The notes: generated by a model not told the origin, from the sequence alone. DNA of 64,000 nt from Pseudoalteromonas galatheae (GCF_005886105.2 NZ_PNCO02000001.1:744001-808000); one strand, 5' to 3'; shown: positions 1 to 11,927, counted from the stretch's first letter. Numbers and translations are program-made.

Positions 1-189
1 CATAAATAACATGGCAACTAATGCACCAAACATGCGTGTACCATGACGCATCATCATGCCCATGTCTTGCCCACTAGCGCTATAAACAATCGCTAGGCTG
101 CCAACCATCATCGTAATCAAGGCTGCAAATAATGGTAGGTCGATATGAACCTTTTCAAAGAGTGAACGTGGCTTATTCAGCGGACTCAT
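1..189 (-). CDS. rodA: RodA (MrdB), N-terminal part only
   Basis: This is the start of the SEDS-family peptidoglycan glycosyltransferase that works with PBP2 in side-wall elongation. Only the first 63 codons lie in the window; the gene continues past base 1. The visible protein starts MSPLNKPRSLFEKVHIDLPL and enters a first membrane helix with the motif IVYSASG, which is typical of RodA/FtsW. The ATG (187-189) overlaps the TGA of mrdA (186-188) by four bases, so the two are translationally coupled, the usual mrdA-rodA arrangement. Confidence 0.93.
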   Translation of the reverse strand, partial: MSPLNKPRSLFEKVHIDLPLFAALITMMVGSLAIVYSASGQDMGMMMRHGTRMFGALVAMLFM

Positions 190-2054
190 TGCTGTTGCTC
201 CTTCTCAAGCGGGTAGGCTGAAAAGTAATAATCCATCACTTGTCTTGCCATTGGCGCTGCGATTGCACTACCGCCACCTTGGTTTTCCACGACTACAGTA
301 ATAACAATTTGCGGATCATCAAAAGGCGCAAAACCCACGTAAATACCATTGTCTCTGTGTTTTTCTTTTAGCTTCTTGGCATCATACTTTTCGCCTTGAG
401 CAATGCTAATAACTTGCGCGGTTCCCGTTTTACCAGCGTGATCATAAGTTACGCCCTTAAACGCATTTTTTGCGGTACCTATTTTTACCGTGTTGTGCAT
501 GGCTTTTAATGCAATATCCCAGTGATAAGGGTTTTTCAGCACGACAGGTGGCTTTTCTTCCGTAAATAACTGCTCCACTTCAGTATCTTGCTTAGAGATT
601 TGTACTAAGTGTGGCTGCCTATGTATGCCTTTATTGACCAAAATGCTCAGCGAGTTTGCTATTTGCATTGGAGTGGCAGTCCAGTAACCTTGGCCTATCC
701 CTACGGAAATAGTATCCCCAGGATACCAAGCCTCTTTAAAACGAGCTCTTTTCCACTCAACGGATGGTAAAATAGCAGAGGTTTCTTCGTGAATATCGAT
801 ACCCGAAAGCTCACCAAAGCCAAACTGGTTCATAAAGTCGCTAATTTTGGTTATGCCGAGTTTATATGCGGTTTCGTAAAAGTAGGTATCACAAGACTGC
901 TCAATAGCTTTATACACATCAACATGCTCATGGCCCCAAGGACGCCAGTCACGCCATTTATGTTTTACATTTGGAATTTGAAAAAAGCCGGGATCCCAAA
1001 TTTTGGTTGTTTCGGTGACAACACCTTCTTCCAGTGCAAGCACTGCGAGATGGGGCTTCACTGTGGAAGCAGGCGCATAACGGCCCTGAGTTGCACGGTT
1101 TATCAGTGGCCTGTCTGGGTTAAGTAAGGCTCGGTAATCTTTGCCACTGATCCCATGGACAAAAAGGTTTGGGTCGTAACTTGGATTAGAATAGAGCGCT
1201 AAAATACCCCCGTCGCGCGGATCCATAACGATGATTGCGCCTCGGGTGTCTTTAAGTACATGTTGTACGATTTGTTGTAAACCGATATCAAGCGTTAGCA
1301 CCAAGTCTTTACCTGGTTGCGGTGTTTCCATGCTCAGCGTGCGAATAATGCGACCACGGTTATTCACCTCGACGCGACGAGAGCCAACAATGCCATGTAG
1401 CTGTTCTTCATAAAACTTTTCGACACCGAGTTTACCGATATCATGGGTGGCACGATAGTTCGTGTCTTTGCCCTCAAGCTCTAAATCATAGAGCTCCTCT
1501 TTATTGAGTTTTGCTACATAGCCAAGGGCATGAGTGAGGGTATCGCCATATGGATAGTAGCGAGATAAGCGGGCTTCAACGCTAAAGCCGGGCAAGCGGT
1601 GTTGGTTAACCGAGAGGATCGCAACTTCTTCCTCATTCAAGCGGCCCTTTAGTACTTGGCTTTTGAAGCGACGGTTATGCTTGATTTCTTTTTTAAAATC
1701 TTCTATTTCTTGCTCAGAAATCTCAATAAGTTGGCGTACAGAAGCTAATGATGCTTCGAGGTCTTCAACGTCTTCTGGGATCACTTCAAGATTGTAAACG
1801 GGGCGGTTTTCGGCGAGCAACACACCATTGCGGTCATAAATTAGACCACGATTAGGGGCGACAGGAATGACTTTTATACGGTTATCGTTAGAGCGGGTGC
1901 GATAGGTTTCGTGTTCAGTCACCTGAAGCGTGTAAACATTGTGAAACAAGATCCCAACAATAATAACGACAAAAACAAAGCCGACAAAGGCCCGTCTCGC
2001 AAAGAGGTTCGCCTCGGCAGAATGATCCCTAATCGTCGGCCGCTTTTTTATCAT
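186..2054 (-). CDS. mrdA: Penicillin-binding protein 2, elongasome transpeptidase
   Basis: Class B PBP that cross-links peptidoglycan during rod elongation, paired with RodA. 622 aa, a normal length. One membrane anchor at about residues 22-42 precedes the pedestal domain (about 60-240). The transpeptidase domain carries all three active-site motifs: STVK at 330-333 with catalytic Ser330, SCD at 387-389, and KTG at 542-544. It lies between rlmH (2 bases upstream) and rodA (4-base overlap) at the 3' end of a long minus-strand operon. Nothing looks unusual. Confidence 0.96.
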   Translation of the reverse strand: MIKKRPTIRDHSAEANLFARRAFVGFVFVVIIVGILFHNVYTLQVTEHETYRTRSNDNRIKVIPVAPNRGLIYDRNGVLLAENRPVYNLEVIPEDVEDLEASLASVRQLIEISEQEIEDFKKEIKHNRRFKSQVLKGRLNEEEVAILSVNQHRLPGFSVEARLSRYYPYGDTLTHALGYVAKLNKEELYDLELEGKDTNYRATHDIGKLGVEKFYEEQLHGIVGSRRVEVNNRGRIIRTLSMETPQPGKDLVLTLDIGLQQIVQHVLKDTRGAIIVMDPRDGGILALYSNPSYDPNLFVHGISGKDYRALLNPDRPLINRATQGRYAPASTVKPHLAVLALEEGVVTETTKIWDPGFFQIPNVKHKWRDWRPWGHEHVDVYKAIEQSCDTYFYETAYKLGITKISDFMNQFGFGELSGIDIHEETSAILPSVEWKRARFKEAWYPGDTISVGIGQGYWTATPMQIANSLSILVNKGIHRQPHLVQISKQDTEVEQLFTEEKPPVVLKNPYHWDIALKAMHNTVKIGTAKNAFKGVTYDHAGKTGTAQVISIAQGEKYDAKKLKEKHRDNGIYVGFAPFDDPQIVITVVVENQGGGSAIAAPMARQVMDYYFSAYPLEKEQQQ

Positions 2055-2056
2055 TA

Positions 2057-2527
2057 TTATTCTCTGTGGTAAGGATGATTGTTATTTAAACTCCAGCCGC
2101 GATACAAGCTCTCGGCAACCACTATACGCACCAAAGGGTGGGGTAGGGTTAAGTTTGATAATGACCACTTTTGTTCGGCCGCAGCAATACATTCTGGCGC
2201 AAGCCCTTCAGGGCCGCCAATCAGTAAGCTGACATCGCGACCGTCCAGCTGCCACTTTTCCATATTGCTCGCAAGTTGGTGTGTATCCCATGGCTTGCCA
2301 GTCACTTCTAAGGTTACGATCCGATTGCCTTTTGGGATAGCGGCTAAGGTTTTTTCACCTTCCTGTTGCAAAATGCGTTTAATATCTGCGTTTTTCCCCC
2401 GTTTACCCGCGCTAATTTCAATTAACTCCAGTGGCATATCTTTGGGAAAGCGTCTTTGATATTCGGTGAAGCCAGTTTCAACCCACTTCGGCATTTTGGT
2501 ACCTACTGCAATGAGTTGGATCTTCAC
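2057..2527 (-). CDS. rlmH: 23S rRNA (pseudouridine1915-N3)-methyltransferase RlmH
   Basis: SPOUT-family methyltransferase that methylates pseudouridine 1915 in helix 69 of 23S rRNA on assembled ribosomes. 156 aa, the standard length. The SAM-binding trefoil-knot motif LLIGGPEG (GGPEG at 104-108) and the conserved C-terminus ending HPYHRE are both present. It starts one base after the rsfS stop and ends two bases before mrdA; the rsfS-rlmH-mrdA order is conserved in gammaproteobacteria. Confidence 0.96.
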   Translation of the reverse strand: MKIQLIAVGTKMPKWVETGFTEYQRRFPKDMPLELIEISAGKRGKNADIKRILQQEGEKTLAAIPKGNRIVTLEVTGKPWDTHQLASNMEKWQLDGRDVSLLIGGPEGLAPECIAAAEQKWSLSNLTLPHPLVRIVVAESLYRGWSLNNNHPYHRE

Positions 2528-2528
2528 A

Positions 2529-2846
2529 TTAACCCCACAGCTTTTCTAGGTCATAAAAGTCGCGGGTTTGATCTTGCATCACGTGTATAACAACGTCGCC
2601 CAAATCAACCAATACCCACTCTCCAATGTCTTGACCTTCTTGGCCAATTGGTGTTTCTCCAGCATGACGTGCTTCTTTTGCAACATGATCGGCAATCGAT
2701 TGTACATGGCGTTTTGAGGTGCCTGTACAGATCACTAAGTAGTCGGTGATTGAAGAAGTTTCGCGAACGTCGAGCTTAACAATATCACGCGCTTTCATAT
2801 CATCTACTTTGTCTAGCGCGAAATCTAATAACTGTTGTGAATCCAA
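2529..2846 (-). CDS. rsfS: Ribosome silencing factor RsfS
   Basis: RsfS (Iojap/YbeB family) binds ribosomal protein uL14 and blocks subunit joining when nutrients are limiting. The domain motifs [18 protein letters not shown] and [15 protein letters not shown] are clear. The open frame extends to 2918, where it would overlap nadD by 20 bases, but the family begins at the helix [17 protein letters not shown] therefore choose the TTG at 2844-2846, which gives 105 aa, the size of the E. coli protein. The TTG choice is inference; the family call is firm. Confidence 0.88.
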   Translation of the reverse strand: MDSQQLLDFALDKVDDMKARDIVKLDVRETSSITDYLVICTGTSKRHVQSIADHVAKEARHAGETPIGQEGQDIGEWVLVDLGDVVIHVMQDQTRDFYDLEKLWG

Positions 2847-2898
2847 GTTTTTGTCTCTGTATTTCAAATAATCGGCGATTTTAGCACGCTTTATGGGG

Positions 2899-3534
2899 TT
2901 AATCAGCATACAAGCCATGGCTATTTATATAATCTATGACCAAAGCGGGCAGCCAATGTTCCAAATATTCTGTATCTTGCTGCACGATTGCAGCCCTAAT
3001 TGTACTCGATGCAATGTCTTTTTGCTCACCGTGAAGGAAATAGCAATGTCCCGCGTTGGTGGTTTGGAGCTTATCTGCGTTATCTGTGCCTGCTTTGGCT
3101 AAATAAGCCGAGACTTTAGCATCCGGCGAGCAATGTTCTTTTGGGCGTTGATACACCACAAGATGACACAGCTTTGTGATTTCTTGCCATTGATACCAAG
3201 TGTGCAGACTATTAAACGAGTCCATACCCATTAAAAATAAAATCGGTTGGTCCTGATATTCTCTACGCAGTTCTTGCAGTGTTAGCAGGCTGTAAGAGGG
3301 CCCTTGTCGGTCAAGTTCTCGTCTATCAATAACCAGTTTTTGTTGCCCTGATAGCAAATTTGCAAGCATCGCTAGGCGATGCTCGTCACTGATGCTGGGC
3401 TTTTGTTTATGAACCGGTATGGCACAAGGTAAAAACTTTAACTCAGCCAGACTTAGCTCGTCGACGCAGCGCATCGCCATATTTAAATGGCCTAAATGCG
3501 GAGGATCGAAAGTACCACCAAACAAAGCAATCAT
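2899..3534 (-). CDS. nadD: Nicotinate-nucleotide adenylyltransferase NadD
   Basis: Transfers AMP from ATP to nicotinate mononucleotide, the penultimate step of NAD synthesis. 211 aa. The nucleotidyltransferase signature GGTFDPPHLGH is at residues 6-16 and the second ATP-binding motif SSTIR is at 176-180. Its start overlaps the end of holA in an ATGA (3531-3534). Conserved position between holA and rsfS. Confidence 0.96.
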   Translation of the reverse strand: MIALFGGTFDPPHLGHLNMAMRCVDELSLAELKFLPCAIPVHKQKPSISDEHRLAMLANLLSGQQKLVIDRRELDRQGPSYSLLTLQELRREYQDQPILFLMGMDSFNSLHTWYQWQEITKLCHLVVYQRPKEHCSPDAKVSAYLAKAGTDNADKLQTTNAGHCYFLHGEQKDIASSTIRAAIVQQDTEYLEHWLPALVIDYINSHGLYAD

Positions 3535-4574
3535 ACATGCTCACTCTGACTAATTGGCAACGGCATTGTGATGGGTGTGGCAAAGGCCAGCGCAATGTGT
3601 GCCAGAGCTTGGTATGGCGCAGTGACCCTTGCTTCTTTATATGCGGTATCAAAGTCTGCCATCATACAGAGCAACTGTTTCATCTGCTCTAGCGTTAACC
3701 TGTCTAACGCTTGCTGCGTGATGGTTTGCTGATTTTTCCAGACATTATGCTTTTTATAGGCATCCGCAAGTGTAGTGCCAGTTTGCCATAAGGTTTTAAC
3801 TCCCAGCAGAGTACGAGCTTGGTTTTGCAAGGTCCAGAGAATACTCGCGGGCTCTACATTATCGCTGGCGAGCTTGTTCAATACTTTGATAATTTGCTTA
3901 GGGTTGCCAGTTAATAATCCGGTATTTAAATCAAAGATATCGAACTTAGATTGATTTAATAAGCCGCTTAGCAATTGCTGTTCATCAACTGGGTTTTTAC
4001 CAAATAGTAAGGAGAGCTTTTCGAGCTCCTGATGCGTTGCAAGCAAGTTGCCTTCTGTGGCGACGAGTAGGGCGCGCTTGCCTTGTGGTGAGACAGAAAG
4101 CTTCAGCCGCTTACACTCATCATCAAACCAACGTTCAAGATGACGGCCTGTTAACGCATAGCAAGGAACAAATAGGCCTTTAGGCTCTAATGCTTTGAAC
4201 CAAGCAGTGCGTTGAATGTCTTGACCCGCGCCTAGCCCTTTAAAAATAACAACGACATCAGGATTGACCTGTTCGGCCAAAGACTTTAAAACCGCAACAC
4301 CTTGGGTAGGAACTTTTTGCTCATTAAAGTCGAACTCGATGAGCGTACGCGCACTGAACAAAGACATACTATTGTACTGCGCACTGAGCTCTTGCCAGTC
4401 AAATCCCGGGAGTAGAGCAAATTTAATGACTTCGTCAAAGCCTTGTTGCTTAGCTGCTGTTCGTATTGCAAGTACACATTCACCTTGTTGAAAGGGTTCT
4501 TCACCAAAGACAAGATAAAAAGGCGCAAGCCCCTTATTCAGGTAATTGGAGAGTTGATTGGCATAACAACGCAT
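3531..4574 (-). CDS. holA: DNA polymerase III subunit delta
   Basis: The delta subunit opens the beta sliding clamp inside the clamp-loader complex. 347 aa, usual length. The N-terminal section with FYLVFGEEPFQQGECV and the later TEGNLLATHQELEKLSLLFG segment are family hallmarks (NLLA-QE-EKL). Its ATG shares one base with the lptE stop (TAATG at 4572-4576) and its end overlaps nadD, so the three genes are translated as a coupled set. Confidence 0.94.
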   Translation of the reverse strand: MRCYANQLSNYLNKGLAPFYLVFGEEPFQQGECVLAIRTAAKQQGFDEVIKFALLPGFDWQELSAQYNSMSLFSARTLIEFDFNEQKVPTQGVAVLKSLAEQVNPDVVVIFKGLGAGQDIQRTAWFKALEPKGLFVPCYALTGRHLERWFDDECKRLKLSVSPQGKRALLVATEGNLLATHQELEKLSLLFGKNPVDEQQLLSGLLNQSKFDIFDLNTGLLTGNPKQIIKVLNKLASDNVEPASILWTLQNQARTLLGVKTLWQTGTTLADAYKKHNVWKNQQTITQQALDRLTLEQMKQLLCMMADFDTAYKEARVTAPYQALAHIALAFATPITMPLPISQSEHV

Positions 4575-5068
4575 TACAGTTGCGACAACTCTCGAATAAT
4601 ACGTTGGCTTGCAAGGCGGCGCATTTCAGTGAGGATCAGCTCAAGCTCTTTTGCCTTTGCTAGCGCGTTGTCAGGATCGTCCTGATAGTTGCGATACAGC
4701 TCGAACATTTGTTTAACGGGTTCTTGGCCCGGACGACTCAATCGATAAGATACGCGATAAGCTAGTTCATACTGAGCAACCTGACCATTTTTGAACAAAC
4801 TGAGTGTTTGACGTTCAAGTGAGTCATTGTACAAGTACAACTCGGCAGCTTGTTTGGTATTTTTTGGTGTAAGGGATACCTGAGCACGTTGAAGATCGGA
4901 CTGTAATTGTTCAAACAAGGCTGAGCGCTTGTCGTCACCGCTTAAGGTGATCTCTTTCAGATCGTCAGGAAGGTAAGAGGCTTGCTTGAGGTGAAAACCG
5001 CAGCTCGCCACGAAGAAGCAAGCTAGCAAAACTGCTAGCTTGCTGGTGTGCCAAAATAGGCTACGCAT
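4574..5068 (-). CDS. lptE: LPS-assembly lipoprotein LptE
   Basis: Outer-membrane lipoprotein that plugs the LptD barrel and helps insert lipopolysaccharide. I use the internal ATG at 5066-5068 rather than the longer frame to 5107, because it gives a clean lipoprotein signal peptide (MRSLFWHTSKLAVLLACFF) with lipobox VASC and modified Cys23, and because it starts one base after the leuS stop. 164 aa. The mature protein has the LptE features GFHLKQA and a C-terminal helix ending ELILTEMRRLASQRIIRELS. Confidence 0.92.
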   Translation of the reverse strand: MRSLFWHTSKLAVLLACFFVASCGFHLKQASYLPDDLKEITLSGDDKRSALFEQLQSDLQRAQVSLTPKNTKQAAELYLYNDSLERQTLSLFKNGQVAQYELAYRVSYRLSRPGQEPVKQMFELYRNYQDDPDNALAKAKELELILTEMRRLASQRIIRELSQL

Positions 5069-5069
5069 C

Positions 5070-7658
<2,589 letters not shown>

Positions 7659-7848
7659 CTAGGTTTCCAAACATCTGGCAAAATTAATAGAAAATTGCTC
7701 GATAGCATACCCGAAATTGGCCAGCAATCACAGCACCTAAAGTGGAATTATTTTAGTCGATTGCCGCGGACTAAAGGTGGTGTCGAAGTGAAGATAAACG
7801 ACGCGAAGACCTGCAGCGGTAAAAGGGTAAATTTTGTGCTGTTGCAAG

Positions 7849-7863
7849 TAAGAGTTATTATCA
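7849..7863 (+). promoter_or_regulatory. Possible Fur box upstream of the PepSY gene
   Basis: TAAGAGTTATTATCA matches the 7-1-7 Fur consensus (TGATAAT-N-ATTATCA) at 11 of 14 informative positions, with a perfect right half. It lies in the leuS/PepSY divergent region. The match is only moderate and background AT content is high. Iron regulation would suit the PepSY/TonB pair downstream. Confidence 0.3.
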
Positions 7864-7870
7864 CTTACTA

Positions 7871-8983
7871 TTGCTAAATATCGAAAGAAGTTTGAGAATT
7901 CCCTTGATAAAATTGTGGTTACGCCGTGCTCACCTCGTAATGGCGCTGGTATCTGGTGCGTTTATTATCTGCTTAAGCTTAACAGGGGCGCTGCTTATAT
8001 ATGCTAAAGATATTCAATATCTTGCTCAGCCTAAGTTGTGGCGAGTTGAGCCGCAGTCTGAACCTCTTGGGGTAGAGCAAATAGTCAACTCGGTTGAATC
8101 AACGACCGCTGAAAAAGTTTCACTATTCATGCCTGAGCAGCAGCCGGATTTGGCGTGGCAACTGAAGTTGTCTAGCGGTGATTATGTTAGCGTTAACCCC
8201 TACAGTGGCGAGGTCCTTTATCGCTACGAGTATTACTCTACGCTTTACGGCTTTACGATGGCACTACACCGTTGGTTGTTGTTTGAAGATGCTGACAACA
8301 AAAAGCCGCTTAGAGACTGGGTATCTATTTGTGCACTGGTACTCATTATTGAGTTAGTGCTGGGTTTTTATCTTTGGGTAAAGCCTAAAAATCGCTTGAA
8401 ACGGCTAGTGATAAAACCAAAAGCGAAGCTAAGGGTCCTGCTTTATCAGTTACACACTGTATTGGGTGTATATTTGCTCTTACCAATACTGCTCATTGCC
8501 TTCAGTGGCATGGCGTTTAACTGGCAGCCGCAAACTAAGGCTGTGGTTGAGTGGTTGAGCTTTGATGAGGTCGAAGCAAGGCCAAAACCACCTACTATTG
8601 CGGTTAACTTTCACGGCTTGCCCTATGATTTAAATAGCGCTACAACACGCGCGAAATCAACTTTCCCAAACAGTCAGCTGTTCCGTATTTATATGCCTGA
8701 CAAAGCATCCGACAGTGTCGCTTTTAGAGTTCAAAATCCGGGCGAAAGTCATGCCTATAGCTGGGTTTGGGTAAATCCTTATAGCAGTGAGGTGGTAGCG
8801 CAATATGATGCGTCAAAAGCGGGAGTCGCTACGCAAATTTGGAACTTTAAGTACAAGTTTCACATTGGTGATTTTGCTGGCCCCATCGTGCAATTTGTCT
8901 GGTTAGTGCTTGCTTTAGCTCCGACCTTGTTTACGGTATCCGGCCTGTATTTTTGGTTACAACGTCATCGCAGGAGGAGGTAA
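7871..8983 (+). CDS. PepSY-associated TM-helix protein (iron-regulated membrane protein, PiuB-like)
   Basis: Inner-membrane protein of the PepSY_TM family, commonly encoded beside siderophore receptors and thought to act in reductive iron release from siderophores. 370 aa with four membrane helices: one near the N-terminus (RRAHLVMALVSGAFIICLSL), one after DWVSICALV, one at TVLGVYLLLPILLIAFSG, and one near the C-terminus. A PepSY-like segment (YVSVNPYSGEVLYRYEYY) lies between helices one and two. No ATG is available near the N-terminus: TTG codons at 7871, 7892 and 7904 are candidates, and if the Fur-like box is real the later ones are more plausible. It is followed by a TonB receptor on the same strand. 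Confidence 0.82.
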   Translation: MLNIERSLRIPLIKLWLRRAHLVMALVSGAFIICLSLTGALLIYAKDIQYLAQPKLWRVEPQSEPLGVEQIVNSVESTTAEKVSLFMPEQQPDLAWQLKLSSGDYVSVNPYSGEVLYRYEYYSTLYGFTMALHRWLLFEDADNKKPLRDWVSICALVLIIELVLGFYLWVKPKNRLKRLVIKPKAKLRVLLYQLHTVLGVYLLLPILLIAFSGMAFNWQPQTKAVVEWLSFDEVEARPKPPTIAVNFHGLPYDLNSATTRAKSTFPNSQLFRIYMPDKASDSVAFRVQNPGESHAYSWVWVNPYSSEVVAQYDASKAGVATQIWNFKYKFHIGDFAGPIVQFVWLVLALAPTLFTVSGLYFWLQRHRRRR

Positions 8984-9046
8984 TTAACTTCACTCTAAGT
9001 TGCTGTTATGTAGATATAATTGCAAAAAACGGTGCAGAGTAGAATA

Positions 9047-9063
9047 ACCCTTAAGTAAAGGGT
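9047..9063. promoter_or_regulatory. Palindrome ACCCTT-N5-AAGGGT
   Basis: A 6-bp inverted repeat with a 5-base spacer between the PepSY gene and the TonB receptor. It could be a weak hairpin after the PepSY gene or an operator for the receptor. Function not assigned. Confidence 0.3.
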
Positions 9064-9104
9064 AATGCAAACCATTCACATTTACCTTGTTTTCACTGGG
9101 GTTT

Positions 9105-9121
9105 GGCAATATTATATTGCC
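9105..9121. promoter_or_regulatory. 17-bp palindrome, candidate operator for the TonB receptor
   Basis: GGCAATATTATATTGCC is perfectly symmetric around its central base (8+1+8) and lies 42 bases before the receptor ATG. It does not match the Fur consensus. This is where a repressor or activator site would be expected, but no regulator is encoded beside it. Confidence 0.45.
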
Positions 9122-9163
9122 GCTTTTTACATCATTATTATTCCAAATCCAGCAAGGATAACT

Positions 9164-11299
9164 ATGTTAAAAACTACTCTCAGTACGGTAGCGTTGGCTG
9201 TTAGCGCAGCAGCCATTGCAGACGATACCAATGTTAAAGATCTTCAAGCTGAAAATATGGAGCATATTGTGGTCTCGGGCAGTCGTGTGTTTGAAAGCAT
9301 CGATGAAGTGCCTGCCTCCATTACGATTATTAATCAAAAACAAATTGAAGATCATTTAAAAGTAAATCCAGAATTACAAAGCTTGTTATCTCAAATTGTT
9401 CCTGGTCTTGCTCCGGATACGGGTAGTTCAAGTAATACAGGGCAATCGTTGCGTGGACGTGCGCCTCTGGTGATGATTGACGGTGTACCTCAGTCTACGC
9501 CACTGCGAAATGGTTCTTTGGGTGTAAAAACACTCGATCCAAGTGCCATCGCGCGCATAGAAGTGATCAAAGGGGCAACCTCAATTTATGGTAATGGTGC
9601 TTCAGGCGGGATCATTAACTACATCACCAAGCAGGCCAAAAGCGATGGCAAACCAGAAGGTGAAATTAGTCTATCTAGCCGCTTTAGTGCAGTAAAGCTT
9701 GCAGAGAGCGCTGGTGCTCGAATTGCGGGCGCAATTAATGGCCGTGTTGACCAATTTAGTTATTTAGTCACAGCAAGCTATGAAGAAAATGGCGTTCAGC
9801 GTGATGCTGAAGGTGATATTCTGGGTTTACAGTATGGTCTGTCGGATACTGTGACAGAAAACTACTTTACTAAGCTTGGCTATGACTTTGACGAAGACAA
9901 GCAACTGCAATTTAGCTATAACTTCTACAGTTCACAGCAAAAAACTGACCTAGGTGATGTGTTTGGCAACATCAATTTAGGTGAAAAATCTTACGCTATT
10001 CACGTGCCACCAGCTCAGCAGAAACAAGGTAAGCCACAAGGGCCTGAAGGCAACGAGAATATTACAGTCAAGTACATCGATTTTGAGATCTTTGCTAATA
10101 CACAAATGACGCTTGATGCGTATATGCAAGACATTGAGAACGTGTTCTTCTTCTCGCCAAGTTTAGCAAACCCTGATGAAGGGTACACTGGCGGTCAATC
10201 TATCATCCGCTCTGAAAAAAAGGGCGCGCGTGCGACATTTAATACTTTGGTTGATTTTGACAGTGTCCAAGCTACCTTCATTTATGGTGTCGATGCGCTG
10301 AATGATGTGACTTCACAGCCACTTGTTGATGGTCGTATTTGGGTGCCAGAAATGGACATGGAAAGCATCGCAGGTTACCTACAGACCAAGTGGATTGTTG
10401 CCGATGACCTAGTGTTAAAAGCGGGAGTGAGACAAGAAAGTATTGATCTTGCGGTAGCTGATTACCAAACACTAAAACTTTGTCGTTCAGCGGATCAGTG
10501 CTCTGTACCACTTAACGTGAAAGGTGACACCATTGACTATGACGCCACAACGTACAATGTGGGTATTAAATATAACGCAAATGAAAAGTTCAGCCCATTC
10601 GCTAGTTACTCGCAGGGCTCTGATATCTCGGATATTGGCCGTCTGCTGCGCAGTGCAACAGTAGAAGACATTGGCCAAATTCAAACAGAAGCATCGATTG
10701 TTGATAACTACGAAATCGGTTTTAACTCTCAATTTGAGACGTTACGATTTGAATTTGCGGCATATAGAAGTACATCTGAATTTGGCACAACAAATAAATT
10801 CAATGAAGTAACCGGAGTTTATGAGCCTGTTCGAGCACCACAAAAAATATGGGGCTATGAGGCACTTGTCGATTACAAGATCAACGACACGCTAAAACTC
10901 ATTGCGACATATAGCTATGTAGAGGGTAAAGATACTAAAGCGGATACGTACCTTGGCTCAAGACAAATTAGTCCACCAAAACTTACGGCAAACCTAAACT
11001 GGCAGCCAGTTGATGCGTTATCTATGACGTTAAGCTGGTTACATGTCGGCGACCGTAAACGTTTTGAACGGGACGATGAAGGTAATTATGTTGGAGATCA
11101 AGGTCCAATAGATAGCTATAACGTGGTTAACTTTAGTGGTCAATATCAATTCGGGCAAAGCTGGCAAGTGTTTGTTGGTATTGAGAACTTATTTAACTCT
11201 GACTACTACCCAGCTCGTGCACAAGCCTACACGTACGGCGGCTACAATGTTAAAGGCCTTGGTACGACGGCAACTGTTGGTGTGAAGTATCGTTTCTAA
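9164..11299 (+). CDS. TonB-dependent outer-membrane receptor
   Basis: Outer-membrane barrel for energised uptake, probably of a ferric siderophore. I start at the ATG at 9164, preceded by AAGGATAACT as ribosome-binding site; the frame remains open to 9065 but the extra residues do not form a signal sequence. From this start (711 aa) there is a signal peptide (MLKTTLSTVALAVSAAAIA), a TonB-box-like MEHIVVSGSR, a plug domain with VPASITIINQKQIEDHL and IEVIKGATSIYGNGASGGII, and a 22-strand-type barrel ending in the aromatic residue Phe (VGVKYRF). The adjacent PepSY gene supports iron acquisition. The exact ligand cannot be read from the sequence. Confidence 0.9.
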   Translation: MLKTTLSTVALAVSAAAIADDTNVKDLQAENMEHIVVSGSRVFESIDEVPASITIINQKQIEDHLKVNPELQSLLSQIVPGLAPDTGSSSNTGQSLRGRAPLVMIDGVPQSTPLRNGSLGVKTLDPSAIARIEVIKGATSIYGNGASGGIINYITKQAKSDGKPEGEISLSSRFSAVKLAESAGARIAGAINGRVDQFSYLVTASYEENGVQRDAEGDILGLQYGLSDTVTENYFTKLGYDFDEDKQLQFSYNFYSSQQKTDLGDVFGNINLGEKSYAIHVPPAQQKQGKPQGPEGNENITVKYIDFEIFANTQMTLDAYMQDIENVFFFSPSLANPDEGYTGGQSIIRSEKKGARATFNTLVDFDSVQATFIYGVDALNDVTSQPLVDGRIWVPEMDMESIAGYLQTKWIVADDLVLKAGVRQESIDLAVADYQTLKLCRSADQCSVPLNVKGDTIDYDATTYNVGIKYNANEKFSPFASYSQGSDISDIGRLLRSATVEDIGQIQTEASIVDNYEIGFNSQFETLRFEFAAYRSTSEFGTTNKFNEVTGVYEPVRAPQKIWGYEALVDYKINDTLKLIATYSYVEGKDTKADTYLGSRQISPPKLTANLNWQPVDALSMTLSWLHVGDRKRFERDDEGNYVGDQGPIDSYNVVNFSGQYQFGQSWQVFVGIENLFNSDYYPARAQAYTYGGYNVKGLGTTATVGVKYRF

Positions 11300-11314
11300 G
11301 CTAATAGCAATGAC

Positions 11315-11340
11315 TTTTGGCTTCGTAACCAGAAGCCAAA
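11315..11340 (+). terminator. Hairpin after the TonB receptor
   Basis: TTTGGCTTC and GAAGCCAAA form a 9-bp stem with a 7-base loop, 16 bases after the receptor stop. There is no following T-run, so it may be a mRNA 3'-end stabiliser or a Rho-linked end rather than an intrinsic terminator. Confidence 0.5.
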
Positions 11341-11433
11341 TGGGTTTGCTGAGCCCCAAGTTCAGCTAACCCTAATACAATGAATGGTATATCTGGTCTA
11401 CACTTAACCTATTGGCGAAACAGGAGTGTAGCA

Positions 11434-11892
11434 ATGGCGGATTATCAAAAATGGCTAGATCAATTTTCCGATTGGCTTAAAGACGTCAAAGAACATGAAA
11501 TTGACGATTTATCTAAGCGGTTCTGGGAAGCGCAGAGCGCACTGAAAGACTACACCAAACAAACCTATGATGATTATAGTTACTATCTAAAACGTGACTT
11601 GGAACATCTTCTCGAAAACAAAACCTTCTATGATGAAGCGGCTTGGAGTGAACTCAAAGCCAACATCTTATTCGAAATATCCCAATTAGAAGATAGAACT
11701 CAACTTGAGTGGTCCGCACTTTTAAAGGATTTTGAACACCAAGGCATTTATAAAGAAGGTGAATGGATAGCTTTGGGACAATTAGTGTGTAAGAATTGTG
11801 GCTATAAATTAGATGTTTATTATGCCATCAAGATCCCAGCTTGCAGCGAGTGCGGGCATGGGGAATATACTAGAAAAGCATTAGCGCCCTAA
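11434..11892 (+). CDS. Zinc-ribbon protein of the DUF1451 (YbeL) family
   Basis: Small cytoplasmic protein of unknown function. The ATG at 11434 has CAGGAG seven bases ahead, and the protein then starts MADYQKWLDQFSDWLKDV, so I prefer it to the open-frame start at 11380. 152 aa: an acidic, helical N-terminal two-thirds and a C-terminal zinc ribbon with two CxxC knuckles (CKNC and CSEC). E. coli YbeL has the same layout. Biochemical role unknown. Confidence 0.8.
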   Translation: MADYQKWLDQFSDWLKDVKEHEIDDLSKRFWEAQSALKDYTKQTYDDYSYYLKRDLEHLLENKTFYDEAAWSELKANILFEISQLEDRTQLEWSALLKDFEHQGIYKEGEWIALGQLVCKNCGYKLDVYYAIKIPACSECGHGEYTRKALAP

Positions 11893-11902
11893 AGTGTGGG
11901 CG

Positions 11903-11927
11903 CTCAGCTTGGAAGCACCAAGCTGAG
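11903..11927. other. Perfect 10-bp stem-loop
   Basis: CTCAGCTTGG, a 5-base loop, then CCAAGCTGAG. It sits between the zinc-ribbon gene and the Lon-like gene on the same strand. It lacks a T-run, so it may be a processing or stability hairpin. Confidence 0.5.

Noticed and set aside
789..1127. 112-codon plus-strand frame inside mrdA
   Set aside because: Antisense shadow of the PBP2 transpeptidase domain.
9047..9163. Fur box immediately upstream of the TonB receptor
   Set aside because: The AT-rich stretch near 9130-9145 matches the 7-1-7 consensus poorly; I kept only the symmetric elements.
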